This document shows, one piece after another, positions 8,358 to 16,495 of a stretch of 64,000 nucleotides of DNA. The stretch is taken from contig NZ_KQ948423.1 in the NCBI RefSeq assembly GCF_001514065.1, positions 891,717 to 955,716 on the forward strand, read 5' to 3'. This DNA comes from Streptomyces antibioticus (GTDB lineage Bacteria > Actinomycetota > Actinomycetes > Streptomycetales > Streptomycetaceae). The notes under the pieces were generated by a model that saw nothing but the letters and a program-made list of their open reading frames with translations, ran no database searches and was not told the DNA's origin. How positions within the stretch are numbered: position 1 is the stretch's first letter; each line of letters starts with the position of its first letter. The position numbers and the translations under genes are program-made.

Positions 8358-9697
8358 CCACCGTCTCCGAGCTCTTCGACCCCGGCGCGGTGGCCGCCGC
8401 AGCCACCGACGCGATCCTCGGCAGCACGCTGCACGGCGACGCGCGCGGTGTCGTCGTCGACTCCCCGCCCGGCGCCGGCAAGTCCACGCTGGTCGTCCGC
8501 GCGGCCCTCGAACTGGCCGACGCGGGCCGCCCGCTGATGGTGGTGGCACAGACGAACGCCCAGGTGGACGATCTCGTCCTCCGGCTCGCCGAGAAGAACC
8601 CCGAGCTGCCGGTGGGGCGGCTGCACAGCAGTGACGCCGACGCGTACGACAAGGCGCTGGACGAGCTGCCGAACGTACGCAAGTCGGCGAAGGCGGCCGA
8701 GCTGGCCGGGCTGCCGATCACGATCTCCACGGCCGCCAAGTGGGCGCACGTCAAGGTCGACGAGCCGTGGGAGCACGCGATCGTCGACGAGGCGTACCAG
8801 ATGCGCTCGGACTCCCTGCTCGCCGTCGCGGGCCTGTTCCGGCGGGCGCTGTTCGTGGGCGACCCGGGCCAGCTGGACCCGTTCGCGATCGTGGGCAGCG
8901 AGCAGTGGGCGGGCCTGTCGTACGACCCCTCGGCGTCCGCGGTCACGACCCTCCTCGCGCACAACCCGGAGCTCCCCCAGCACCGCCTCCCGGTGTCCTG
9001 GCGGCTCCCGGCCTCGGCCGCGCCCCTGGTCTCGGCCGCCTTCTACCCGTACACCCCGTTCCGCAGCGGCACCGACCACGGCGACCGCGCCCTGTCCTTC
9101 GCGATCCCCTCGGACGGCTCGGGCCCGGACCGGGTCATCGACGAGGCGGCGGAGTCCGGCTGGGGCCTGCTGGAGCTGCCCGCCCGGCACACCCCGCGCA
9201 CCGACCCGGAGGCGGTGCGGGCGGTGGCGACGGTGGTACGACGCCTGCTGGACCGGGGCGGCGCGGCGACCTCGGAACGCTCCCCGGACCCGTCCCCCCT
9301 CACCGCCGACCGCGTCGCCGTCGGCACGGCCCACCGCGACCAGGCGGCGGCGATCCGCGCGGCCCTCGCCGACCTGGGCGTCACGGACGTCACCGTGGAC
9401 ACGGCGAACCGTCTCCAGGGCCGTGAGTACGACGTCACGGTCGTCCTGCACCCGCTGTCCGGCCGCCCCGACGCCACAGCGTTCCACCTGGAGACCGGCC
9501 GCCTCTGCGTCCTCGCCTCCCGCCACCGGCACGCGTGCATCGTGGTCTGCCGGGCGGGCGTGGGCGACCTCCTGGACGACTACCCGTCGACGGAGCCGGT
9601 GCAGCTGGGGACGGTGGTGAAGTTTCCGGACGGCTGGGAGGCGAACCACGCGGTGCTGGCGCACCTGGCGGAGCACCGGGTGGTGTGGCAGCCCTGA
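8354..9697 (+). CDS. Superfamily 1 (Upf1-like) helicase / AAA ATPase
   Basis: 447 residues. Walker A is PPGAGKST (38-45); Walker B is HAIVDEAYQM (about 139-148); motif III-like FVGDPGQLDPF follows. RLPVSWRLP is a motif IV-like arginine region and NRLQGREYDVTVVL matches SF1 motif V. ASRHRHACIVV near the end fits motif VI. This is the compact Upf1/DNA2-like helicase core without an obvious nuclease domain; the RecB-like nuclease is encoded two genes upstream, giving a split nuclease-helicase. The GTG start overlaps the previous stop by 4 bp. The last 72 bp recur exactly 161 bp downstream, so the gene's 3' end sits in a duplicated stretch. Confidence 0.87.
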   Translation: MTTVSELFDPGAVAAAATDAILGSTLHGDARGVVVDSPPGAGKSTLVVRAALELADAGRPLMVVAQTNAQVDDLVLRLAEKNPELPVGRLHSSDADAYDKALDELPNVRKSAKAAELAGLPITISTAAKWAHVKVDEPWEHAIVDEAYQMRSDSLLAVAGLFRRALFVGDPGQLDPFAIVGSEQWAGLSYDPSASAVTTLLAHNPELPQHRLPVSWRLPASAAPLVSAAFYPYTPFRSGTDHGDRALSFAIPSDGSGPDRVIDEAAESGWGLLELPARHTPRTDPEAVRAVATVVRRLLDRGGAATSERSPDPSPLTADRVAVGTAHRDQAAAIRAALADLGVTDVTVDTANRLQGREYDVTVVLHPLSGRPDATAFHLETGRLCVLASRHRHACIVVCRAGVGDLLDDYPSTEPVQLGTVVKFPDGWEANHAVLAHLAEHRVVWQP

Positions 9698-9858
9698 CCC
9701 ACTCCTCGCAGCCCACTCCGCACGCGCCGACGCCCACCCGCCGGGCGGAGCCCGGCACGCCGCCGGAGGCGGCCGATGAATACAGCCCGGACGGCTGGGA
9801 GGCGAACCACGCGGTGCTGGCGCACCTGGCGGAGCACCGGGTGGTGTGGCAGCCCTGA
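9626..9858 (+). repeat. 72-bp exact direct repeat of the helicase 3' end
   Basis: The 72 bases at 9626-9697 (starting CCGGACGGCTGGGAGGCG and ending with the helicase stop TGA) occur again without mismatch at 9787-9858. Between them lie 89 bases of unrelated, Pro/Ala-coding-like sequence. The second copy is not attached to a recognisable gene; it could be read only as the tail of a short frame opening at 9535. The arrangement is that of a 3'-end duplication, as left by slipped replication, or by integration and loss of an element. Confidence 0.92.
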
Positions 9859-9950
9859 TCCTTACGGGGCCCTTGCGCGGGCGCGCGACAATGGACGATG
9901 GCCCGCTTCCCGACGGAGGGGGCATCAGCGACGTACGAGGAGGAGAAGAC

Positions 9951-10328
9951 ATGGCGGAGCCCACGCCGCGTCGGAACGAACCGCGGCTACGCCCCGCGCC
10001 CCTGCTCTTCGAGCCCGCGCAGGCGGCCGCCGACCCGGAGCACTTCTTCGACCTGGAGTCCATCGACGACCCCAGGGCGCTGCTCACCCGGGCGACGGAG
10101 CTGACGCAGGCCTTCCGTGCGGCGACGGACCGTGCCGTGGAGTTCCAGGCGATGGCCGCGGCCCAGCTGGCCGACCCCCGGCGTTTCGACCGGCTGACGC
10201 CGGCGGACATCGCGGAGCGGGCCGAGTGGACCGAGGACTATGCCAAGAAGATGATCGAGTTCGGCCGGGACCTGATGCGCGGGACGGCCGAGGGTGCGGC
10301 GGAGAAGGGGCTCGCCGACCCGGCGTGA
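9951..10328 (+). CDS. Hypothetical protein, 125 residues, helical
   Basis: The ATG at 9951 has an excellent GAGGAGGAGAAG ribosome site, which decides the start. The product begins MAEPTPRRNEPRLRPAP, then is largely helical: ALLTRATELTQAFRAATDRA, then a block ending ADIAERAEWTEDYAKKMIEFG. It is acidic, has no signal peptide and contains no catalytic motif I recognise. Length and composition suit a small cytoplasmic regulatory or adaptor protein. Located just after the duplicated helicase tail, so it could be the true downstream member of that operon, although the 250-bp gap and its own ribosome site suggest separate expression. Confidence 0.75.
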   Translation: MAEPTPRRNEPRLRPAPLLFEPAQAAADPEHFFDLESIDDPRALLTRATELTQAFRAATDRAVEFQAMAAAQLADPRRFDRLTPADIAERAEWTEDYAKKMIEFGRDLMRGTAEGAAEKGLADPA

Positions 10329-10444
10329 ACCGACCCGCGTTCCGGCATATGCCAGGCGGGCAAGATACCCCTCCCCACCCCCTCCTGTCCCGATTTCCGG
10401 CAACCCTCAGAGACGGACCGCTCACGCCCGGTACATCTGGATGC

Positions 10445-11041
10445 ATGAGCGACACACGCATCGAGCCGTTCTCCGACCGCTCCGACGTCTGCGGGGTCAC
10501 TGCGGACGGTGCGGCCTGGCTCGCCTCGGCAGAGACGTATCCGCGCAGCACGCTCGCCCTGTGGGAGGAGTGCCCGGACGCCCCGGTGGTGCTGCCGTGC
10601 GGCGCCTCGTTCGACGTCGTGAGCGCGCCCGCCATCTTCGGGCGCCGGATGCTCGACCGGCTATGGGGCGACGGGCCGGGGTCGGGGCCGGTGGCGATGT
10701 TCCGGGGCCGGATGCTGCTGTTCGCGGCGCCGGGCACCGCATATCGGCTGCCGTCGCTGCTGCAGTGGGAGGAGTGCGGCCGCACGGGCGCGATCCCGCC
10801 GCTGCTGTGCCACGGCAACGGCGACGCGGTGACGCTCCCCGCGCCCCTGCCGACACGCACCGCGCCGACCGCGTTCGACAGCCGCTGGCTGGTCGCCCCG
10901 GACACCCGTCACCCCTGGTTGCCGGGCCCCGAGATCCTGCTCTGGGCAGCCGTAAGGGCGGCCCGCGCGGCCGTGCGGATATCGATTTTTCCCCCGGCCG
11001 ATCAGGATGCTAAGGTCTACGACGTCAGCAGGCGCCGCTAG
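10445..11041 (+). CDS. Bifunctional primase/polymerase N-terminal-domain-like protein
   Basis: 198 residues from the ATG at 10445. The run AAWLASAETYPRSTLALWEE followed by VLPCGASFDVV and FGRRMLDRLW is the pattern of short Streptomyces proteins annotated as Prim-Pol (bifunctional DNA primase/polymerase, N-terminal) domain proteins. A hallmark catalytic aspartate pair is not evident, so a polymerase activity is doubtful; LLFAAPGTAYRLPSLLQWEE and LCHGNGDAVTLP are the other conserved-looking blocks. The stop TAG lies at 11039-11041, inside the following tRNA-Lys gene, and the last ~15 codons therefore coincide with the tRNA promoter; the C-terminus is poorly constrained. A GGCATATGCC palindrome lies about 92 bp upstream. 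Confidence 0.68.
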   Translation: MSDTRIEPFSDRSDVCGVTADGAAWLASAETYPRSTLALWEECPDAPVVLPCGASFDVVSAPAIFGRRMLDRLWGDGPGSGPVAMFRGRMLLFAAPGTAYRLPSLLQWEECGRTGAIPPLLCHGNGDAVTLPAPLPTRTAPTAFDSRWLVAPDTRHPWLPGPEILLWAAVRAARAAVRISIFPPADQDAKVYDVSRRR

Positions 11042-11105
11042 CTCAGTTGGTTAGAGCAGCTGACTCTTAATCAGCGGGTCCGGGGTTCGAGTCCCTGGCG
11101 GCGCA
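11032..11105 (+). tRNA. tRNA-Lys (CTT anticodon), copy 1
   Basis: 74 nt. Acceptor strands GCGCCGC and GCGGCGC pair perfectly (7 bp), D arm GCTCAGTTGGTTAGAGC, anticodon arm GCTGA-CTCTTAA-TCAGC with anticodon CTT, variable loop, T arm CGGGG-TTCGAGT-CCCTG, discriminator A. CCA is not encoded. A -10-like TAAGGT lies about 20 bp upstream, inside the end of the preceding reading frame. Identical in sequence to the copies at 25147 and 31056. Confidence 0.97.
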
Positions 11106-11116
11106 CAGACGAACGA

Positions 11117-11144
11117 GAAGCCCCTCGCGGAAGCGAGGGGCTTC
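11117..11144 (+). terminator. Rho-independent-type hairpin after tRNA-Lys copy 1
   Basis: Perfect 12-bp stem GAAGCCCCTCGC / GCGAGGGGCTTC with a GGAA loop, followed by TTGTGT. It lies between the tRNA and the convergent metalloprotease gene and can serve both. Confidence 0.85.
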
Positions 11145-11170
11145 TTGTGTACCGCCGTCCTCCTGCTCCG

Positions 11171-12415
11171 CTACGGCGTGATCTTCACCGTCCACGCCCC
11201 GGAGACCGTCCGGCCCTCCACCTCCACCCGTACGTCGTCCCCCGGGACCGTGAAGGACTCGCCCAGGCTGACCGGAGCGTCCGCCAGGGGTGGGTAGACC
11301 GAGGCCTCCCAGCAGGCCTCCGTGTGCGGGTGGGCGTCGATGACCTGGATCGGGCCGCCGCCGGATGCGGCGCCGGCGCGTACCCGGTAGACCAGGACCC
11401 CTTCCTTGCAGGTTCCCGCGTCGTTGCCGGCCGGGCCGCGGGCCTCGATGGCGAGGGCGGTCTCGGGTCCGGTGCGGACCACCGCCAGCTTGGTGCCGCG
11501 CCCCAGGCCGAAGGCGGAGCGGCCCGCGACCGGCACTCCCGGCCCCGCCCCCAGCGGTTCCAGCGTCAGCCGCGTCGGCTTGCCCACGCACGCCACCTGC
11601 CGCGGGTCCAGCCACCCCAGCTTCCACTTGTGCCAGCCGAACAGGTCGGGGGCCAGCCCGAACTGGCTGCCCATCAGGTCCCAGTCGCCGACGTACGTGT
11701 CCCAGTCGCCCTTGCCGTCGACGGGGCGGTGGTAGAGATCCGGCAGGTCGAAGACGTGGCCGGTCTCGTGGGCCAGGACGAGGCGGTCCGGCGGGTGCTG
11801 TTCGAACACCGTGACGACGCGGCGGATGTCCGTGCCGTCGGCCCGCATCGGGGTGTCGAGGTTGACGACCTTCGTGGCGTCCGAGTCCACACCGGGCGCG
11901 TCCGGATCGGCGACGAAGTAGACGACGTCGTAGCGGGAGAAGTCCACCTGCCCGTCCGCGGCGGCCAGCGCGTCGCGCAGATAGGCGGCGCGGTACGACG
12001 CGTTCCAGTCACGCTCTATGACGTACGACGTCGACGGCTTCGGCATCCGGATCCAGTTCCGCAGCGGATGCGGGCGCAGCGTGAACCTGCCGTAGGAGGC
12101 CTGTTCGAAGAAGCGGCTGGTCGCGGGGAAGTGGTCGGCGGCGAGCTGGTCAGGGGTGGTGCGCGGGGTCGCGTCCGGGAAGGACAGGAACACCATCACC
12201 GCGTCCAGGGTGCGGGTGGGCCGCGGATAGGCGGCGTTCCAGGTGTCGACGCCCTCGGAGTGGTGCGCCTCGGTGCGGGTGAGCGCGCAGGCCGCCGCGG
12301 AGAACGGCTCGGCGACCGACGGGCCGGTGATGAGGGAGGTGGCGGCCAGCGCCGACATCGTGGTGAACACCGCCGCGGTGCTGCGCAGTCGGGGGCGCGG
12401 GAAGGGGCGCGGCAC
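11171..12415 (-). CDS. Secreted M6-like (immune inhibitor A-type) metalloprotease
   Basis: 414 residues. The frame is open to 12445, but GGAGG lies 5 bases before the in-frame GTG at 12415, so that start is used. A twin-Arg/Pro-rich N-terminus and hydrophobic stretch (about 18-40, ending near VAEPFSAAA) form a signal peptide. The zinc site is VLAHETGHVFDLPDLY, an HExxH followed by the third-ligand aspartate region, and a GDWDLMG turn lies downstream, as in M6 peptidases. The catalytic domain is followed by a beta-rich C-terminal part with three cysteines. It is expected to be exported and to degrade protein outside the cell. Divergent from the cdgA-like gene. Confidence 0.88.
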   Translation of the reverse strand: MPRPFPRPRLRSTAAVFTTMSALAATSLITGPSVAEPFSAAACALTRTEAHHSEGVDTWNAAYPRPTRTLDAVMVFLSFPDATPRTTPDQLAADHFPATSRFFEQASYGRFTLRPHPLRNWIRMPKPSTSYVIERDWNASYRAAYLRDALAAADGQVDFSRYDVVYFVADPDAPGVDSDATKVVNLDTPMRADGTDIRRVVTVFEQHPPDRLVLAHETGHVFDLPDLYHRPVDGKGDWDTYVGDWDLMGSQFGLAPDLFGWHKWKLGWLDPRQVACVGKPTRLTLEPLGAGPGVPVAGRSAFGLGRGTKLAVVRTGPETALAIEARGPAGNDAGTCKEGVLVYRVRAGAASGGGPIQVIDAHPHTEACWEASVYPPLADAPVSLGESFTVPGDDVRVEVEGRTVSGAWTVKITP

Positions 12416-12727
12416 GGGGACCTCCGGATGCGGTTCACGGGACACCGCACCCAGCCTGTGTGAGATTGTCGTACTACGCCCTGTTTGTCTGCACCAGAAG
12501 AGTGAGTCAGCCGAAGAACCGTCAGAATCGACACCCCGAATCGCTCACGGAACGTCACACCTGGTCGGGCGGCTCAATAAGCCGTCCAGGTGCGGGCAGA
12601 AACGATCTGTCAGAAGGGCCCGTTGTTCCGGGACACTGGGGAGTGGCTGGAAGGGGTGGGGGCCAGCCTCTATGATCGGCACACTTTCCTGCACGGACAG
12701 AGATCGAGTGCACTGCGGGAGCGAACG
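12416..12727. other. Divergent promoter region between protease and GGDEF-EAL gene
   Basis: About 310 bp without a convincing gene. It is less GC-rich than its flanks and must hold both promoters. AGTGAGTCAG at 12501-12510 resembles half of a BldD site, and family knowledge (cdgA is a BldD target in S. coelicolor) makes that plausible, but the match is weak. A frame is open through it into the GGDEF-EAL gene from 12590, but that part has no family content. Confidence 0.5.
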
Positions 12728-14557
12728 GTGAGCGGAACCTCCGAAGGGCCGGCGCCCGCGACAGACCTCGACCGGGCGGCCGTCACAGACAGTGACTTCA
12801 ACACGTCTTCTCGTACCGAACCCCAGGCGGGCCCGACGGCGTACCGGTCGGCCTTCGTGGCCGCGCCGCTCGCCATGGCCGTCGTCGACCGCGAGGGGCT
12901 GGTCGTCAGCGCCAACGGCAGCCTCGGCGCACTCCTCGGCTGCGCGCCCGAGGGGCTCGTCGGGCGGCTCGCCGCCGATCTGGTGGACCTGGCCTCCGAC
13001 GCCCGTACCTGGCACGCCTACCAGGAGGTGCTGCGCGGCCGGCAGGCCCGGCTGAGCTGCACCCGGCGGCTGAAGAACCCCGACGGCCAGTACCTGTGGA
13101 CGCAGGTCACCGTCGCGCCGCTCGGCACGGGTGAACCCGGGGTGCTGCTGTCGGTCGCCGACGTCAGCTCCCAGCGTGAACTCCAGGCCCGGCTGCGGCA
13201 CTTGCAGATGCACGACCCGGTGACCCGGCTGCCCAACCGCACGCTGTTCTTCGAACGGCTGTCGGCCGCACTGGAGGCGGAGGCGTACGAGCAGGGCGGC
13301 ACCGGCCGGATCGGCCTGTGCTATCTGGACCTCGACGGCTTCAAGGCCGTCAACGACACACTCGGGCACCGCGTCGGCGACCGGCTGCTGGCCGCCGTCG
13401 CGGAGCGGTTGACGCGATGCGCGGACGAGGCGGGCCTCACCCGGGGCAGCACGCCGCTGGTGGCCAGACTCGGCGGCGACGAGTTCGCGCTGCTCGTCGA
13501 GGACTCCACCGGCACCGACCAACTCGCCGATCTCGCCGAGGCCGTGCTCAAGGCCGTGCAGAGCCCCTTCGACATCGCCGGGCACCGGCTGTCGGTCTCC
13601 GCGTCGATCGGCGTCGTCGAACGGCACGCGGCCGGCACCACCCCCACGGCCCTCGTACAGGCCGCCGACACGACGCTGTACTGGGCGAAGGCCGACGGCA
13701 AGTCCCGCTGGACACTGTTCGACCCGGAGCGCAACGCCCACCGCATGACCCGCCAGGCCCTCGCCTCCACCCTCCGGCCGGCCATCGAGCGCGGCGAGTT
13801 CACCCTCGAGTACCAGCCACTGGTCGGCATGGAGGACGGACGGCTGCGGGGCGTGGAGGCGCTGGTGCGCTGGAACCACCCGCAGTTCGGGATGCTGACG
13901 CCGAATCGGTTCATCGCACTGGCCGAGGAGGACGGCTCGATCGTGCCGCTGGGGCGCTGGGTGCTGGCGACCGCCTGCCGCCAGGCCCGGCAGTGGCAAC
14001 TCGACCACCCGGACGAGCCGCCGATCTTCGTCAGCGTCAACGTCGCGGTCCGCCAGGTGTGGGACTCCGACCTGGTCGCCGACGTGGCCGAGATCCTCGC
14101 GGAGACCGGCCTGGCGCCGGGGCTGCTGCAACTGGAGCTCACGGAGTCCGCGGTGATGGGCTCGGCGGGCCGCCCGCTCCAGGCCCTCCAGGCCCTCAGC
14201 GACATGGGCGTCCACATCGCCATCGACGACTTCGGCACCGGCTACTCCAACCTCGCCTACCTCAGCCGGCTGCCGGTCGCGGTCCTGAAACTGGACGGGT
14301 CCTTCGTCCGGGGCTTCCAGTACGAGGGGACCGGCGCCCCGCCCAACCCTGCCGACGAGGTCGTCGTCGAGGCGATGATCCAGCTCGCCCACCGGCTGGG
14401 GCTGACGGTCACCGCGGAGTGCGTGGAGACGTCCGCGCAGGCTTCCCGGCTGCGGCGGATCGGGTGCGACACCGGTCAGGGGTGGCTGTACTCGCGGCCG
14501 GTGTCGCCGGATCGTATCTCCGAGCTGATGGCAGGTCAGGCGGTCGGCAAACCCTAG
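12728..14557 (+). CDS. cdgA: PAS-GGDEF-EAL cyclic-di-GMP protein, CdgA type
   Basis: 609 residues from the GTG at 12728, which has GGGAG 6 bases upstream. A PAS domain (about 38-145, AFVAAPLAMAVVD through VTVAPLG) is followed by a diguanylate cyclase domain with an intact GGDEF at 249-253 and a phosphodiesterase domain with intact EAL at 377-379 and DDFGTGYS at about 500. No membrane segment is seen, so it is cytosolic. Both catalytic signatures are complete, so it could make and break c-di-GMP, the signal that in Streptomyces controls BldD and the switch to sporulation. Domain order, absence of TM helices and neighbourhood match S. coelicolor CdgA (SCO2817, from memory); the symbol rests on that. 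Confidence 0.88.
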   Translation: MSGTSEGPAPATDLDRAAVTDSDFNTSSRTEPQAGPTAYRSAFVAAPLAMAVVDREGLVVSANGSLGALLGCAPEGLVGRLAADLVDLASDARTWHAYQEVLRGRQARLSCTRRLKNPDGQYLWTQVTVAPLGTGEPGVLLSVADVSSQRELQARLRHLQMHDPVTRLPNRTLFFERLSAALEAEAYEQGGTGRIGLCYLDLDGFKAVNDTLGHRVGDRLLAAVAERLTRCADEAGLTRGSTPLVARLGGDEFALLVEDSTGTDQLADLAEAVLKAVQSPFDIAGHRLSVSASIGVVERHAAGTTPTALVQAADTTLYWAKADGKSRWTLFDPERNAHRMTRQALASTLRPAIERGEFTLEYQPLVGMEDGRLRGVEALVRWNHPQFGMLTPNRFIALAEEDGSIVPLGRWVLATACRQARQWQLDHPDEPPIFVSVNVAVRQVWDSDLVADVAEILAETGLAPGLLQLELTESAVMGSAGRPLQALQALSDMGVHIAIDDFGTGYSNLAYLSRLPVAVLKLDGSFVRGFQYEGTGAPPNPADEVVVEAMIQLAHRLGLTVTAECVETSAQASRLRRIGCDTGQGWLYSRPVSPDRISELMAGQAVGKP

Positions 14558-14595
14558 CCGTCGGACGGCGGGTGAGCCGTAGTCGGCGGCCCTCG

Positions 14596-15684
14596 TCAGG
14601 CCGCCGGCAGGCCGTAGGCGTCGGCGAGCAGTTCGTACGAGCGCAGCCGCACCGCACCACTGTGCGCGTGAGACGTGATCATCAGCTCGTCGGCGCCGGT
14701 GCGCTTCTGGAGGTCGTCGAGGCCGGCGCGGACCTCGTCGGCGGTGCCGTGGACGACGTTGGAGTTCCAGGACGTGGCGAAGTCCCGTTCCACGGGGCTG
14801 AACTCGTAGGCCTCCGCCTCCTCCGGGGTGGGGACGAGGCCGGGGCGGCCGGTGCGCAGCCGGATCATGTTGAGGCTCGCGGCGAGCACCTGGCGGCGGG
14901 CCTCCTTCTCGTCGTCGGTGGCGAGGGCGGAGACGCCGATGAGGGCGTAGGGCTCGGCGAGGATCTCGCTCGGGCGGAAGGCCTCGCGGTAGAGATCCAG
15001 GGCCGGGATGGTGTTCTGGGCCGAGAAGTGGTGGGCGAAGGCGAAGGGCAGGCCGAGCTCGGCGGCGAGGCGGGCGCTGAAGCCGGAGGAGCCGAGCAGC
15101 CAGATCGGCGGGCGGTGCGGGGACTGGACGCCGCCGGGGGACGTCGACTGGATCGGGCCGGGGACCGCGTGGATACGACGGTAGGGGTGGCCGTCGGGGA
15201 AGTCGTCGTCGAGGAAGCGGGTCAGCTCGGCGAGCTGCTCGGGGAAGTCGTCGGCGCCCTCGTGGAGACGGTCGCTGCGGCGCAGGGCGGCGGCCGTGGC
15301 GCCGTCGGTGCCGGGGGCGCGGCCGAGACCGAGGTCGACGCGATGCGGGGCCAGCGCCTCCAGCGTGCCGAACTGCTCCGCGATGACCAGCGGGGCGTGG
15401 TTGGGCAGCATGACGCCGCCCGAGCCGAGGCGGATGCGCTCGGTGTGGGCGGCGAGGTGGGCCAGGATCACGGCGGGGGACGACGAGGCCACGCCGGGCA
15501 TGGAGTGGTGCTCGGCGACCCAGTACCGGTGGAACCCGCGCGACTCCGTCAGCTTGGCGAGCTCGACGCTGGTGCGCAGCGCCTCGGTGGCGGTGTGCCC
15601 GGCGCCCACCGTGACCAGGTCCAGTACGGAGAGGGGGACGGGGGCGGTGCCGTGTGCGGTGCCCCGGGTCTCGTCTGACGTCAC
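14596..15684 (-). CDS. LLM-class (luciferase-like) flavin-dependent oxidoreductase
   Basis: 362 residues from the GTG at 15684. Landmarks of the bacterial luciferase-like family: PLSVLDLVTVG at the start, RYWVAEHHSMPGVASSSPAV, LGSGGVMLPNHAPLVIAEQF, and RVDLGLGRAPGTD. These place it in the group often annotated as alkanal monooxygenase-like or MsnO8-type. It should use reduced flavin supplied by a reductase not visible here. Substrate unknown. Convergent with the c-di-GMP gene, with 38 bp between stops. Confidence 0.9.
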   Translation of the reverse strand: MTSDETRGTAHGTAPVPLSVLDLVTVGAGHTATEALRTSVELAKLTESRGFHRYWVAEHHSMPGVASSSPAVILAHLAAHTERIRLGSGGVMLPNHAPLVIAEQFGTLEALAPHRVDLGLGRAPGTDGATAAALRRSDRLHEGADDFPEQLAELTRFLDDDFPDGHPYRRIHAVPGPIQSTSPGGVQSPHRPPIWLLGSSGFSARLAAELGLPFAFAHHFSAQNTIPALDLYREAFRPSEILAEPYALIGVSALATDDEKEARRQVLAASLNMIRLRTGRPGLVPTPEEAEAYEFSPVERDFATSWNSNVVHGTADEVRAGLDDLQKRTGADELMITSHAHSGAVRLRSYELLADAYGLPAA

Positions 15685-15759
15685 GGTGTGTGCCTCCTGC
15701 TTCCGGCCGTGCGCTGTCCGTCCGGAGGTAACAGGAGGCGGGCTCCGGTTTATTCCCGG

Positions 15760-16395
15760 TCAGGTGGTGGGCTTCTCCCATACCTTGACGGTGAGGTTCA
15801 CGATGCCGGTCCCGGGATTCGTGGAATCCACGGTGACCAGAGCGACCCGCCCGTCGCTCGTGATCAGGCAGACGCTACGGCCTTCGGCGACCGAGAGGTC
15901 CGACTGGGGTTTGGTGGTGGCCAGCAACTTGCACTCGCTGAAATCGGGCTCTTCCCCTTCGGGCACGAGTGCATAGTGGTTATTTACGAGCGTCGCCTTC
16001 GCGCCGTCAAAACCGTAAGGAAAGACATCGTCACCGCCGAGCGCGGGAGGCACGAGATCGAGATCGAATCCCGCCTGCTCTGAGAGCAGAGGACCCGCCC
16101 ATTGCACCTCCGGCGATTCGGTGTGCTGCGGTGCCGCGTCACCGCCGCCGGCGCCGTCCGGCTCCTCGGTCTGTACGGCGGGCCCGGCAGCGGCCGTGAC
16201 GGTCGCCGTGGCTGTCACCGTGGCCGTCTCCCGGACCGCGGCCGGTGACGTGACGCCCGCTGCCGGAAGGCCGATGAATCCGACCGCGAAGGTGAGGGCG
16301 CCGACGCCCGCGCTGATCAGCGCGGCGAACGTCTGCCATTTATGTGATGCCCCGGGCGGGCGCGGCGGGTACGGCGGCGGCGTGAATGACGACAT
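15760..16395 (-). CDS. Membrane-anchored extracytoplasmic protein, unknown function
   Basis: 211 residues. A Pro-rich cytosolic N-terminus (SSFTPPPYPPRPPGA) precedes one hydrophobic segment (about 20-45, FAALISAGVGALTFAVGFIG). A Thr/Val repeat stalk (TATVTATATVTAA, about 58-70) leads to a ~110-residue acidic outer domain with two cysteines (SECKLL, SVCLITSD) that may pair. This is a typical Streptomyces single-pass surface protein. No catalytic motif. Codon use is slightly less GC-biased than the neighbours. No operon partner: it is 75 bp from the oxidoreductase start and about 100 bp from the racemase-family stop. Confidence 0.8.
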   Translation of the reverse strand: MSSFTPPPYPPRPPGASHKWQTFAALISAGVGALTFAVGFIGLPAAGVTSPAAVRETATVTATATVTAAAGPAVQTEEPDGAGGGDAAPQHTESPEVQWAGPLLSEQAGFDLDLVPPALGGDDVFPYGFDGAKATLVNNHYALVPEGEEPDFSECKLLATTKPQSDLSVAEGRSVCLITSDGRVALVTVDSTNPGTGIVNLTVKVWEKPTT

Positions 16396-16495
16396 GCGAA
16401 TCCCCCGATGATGGTGCAGGCCGCAATTGTCGCGCCGCCGCCGTCACCTCGTCGGCGGAATTCACACATTCCCTGGTGAAGGGAATTCCCGCCCG

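Noticed and set aside
6252-8549. 765-codon minus-strand frame opposite the nuclease-operon genes
   Set aside because: Antisense shadow of a coupled operon with clear motifs; low-complexity product.
7562-10210. 882-codon minus-strand frame
   Set aside because: Covers three real plus-strand genes and both copies of the 72-bp repeat; Ser/Arg-rich with no domain.
12501-12510. BldD box before the cdgA-like gene
   Set aside because: AGTGAGTCAG matches only one half of the 15-bp consensus, so kept as a remark, not a feature.
12545-15781. 1078-codon frame on the minus strand across the GGDEF-EAL and LLM genes
   Set aside because: Arg/Pro/Gly-rich antisense of genes with strong family matches; no domain of its own. 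High G+C makes long shadow frames common.
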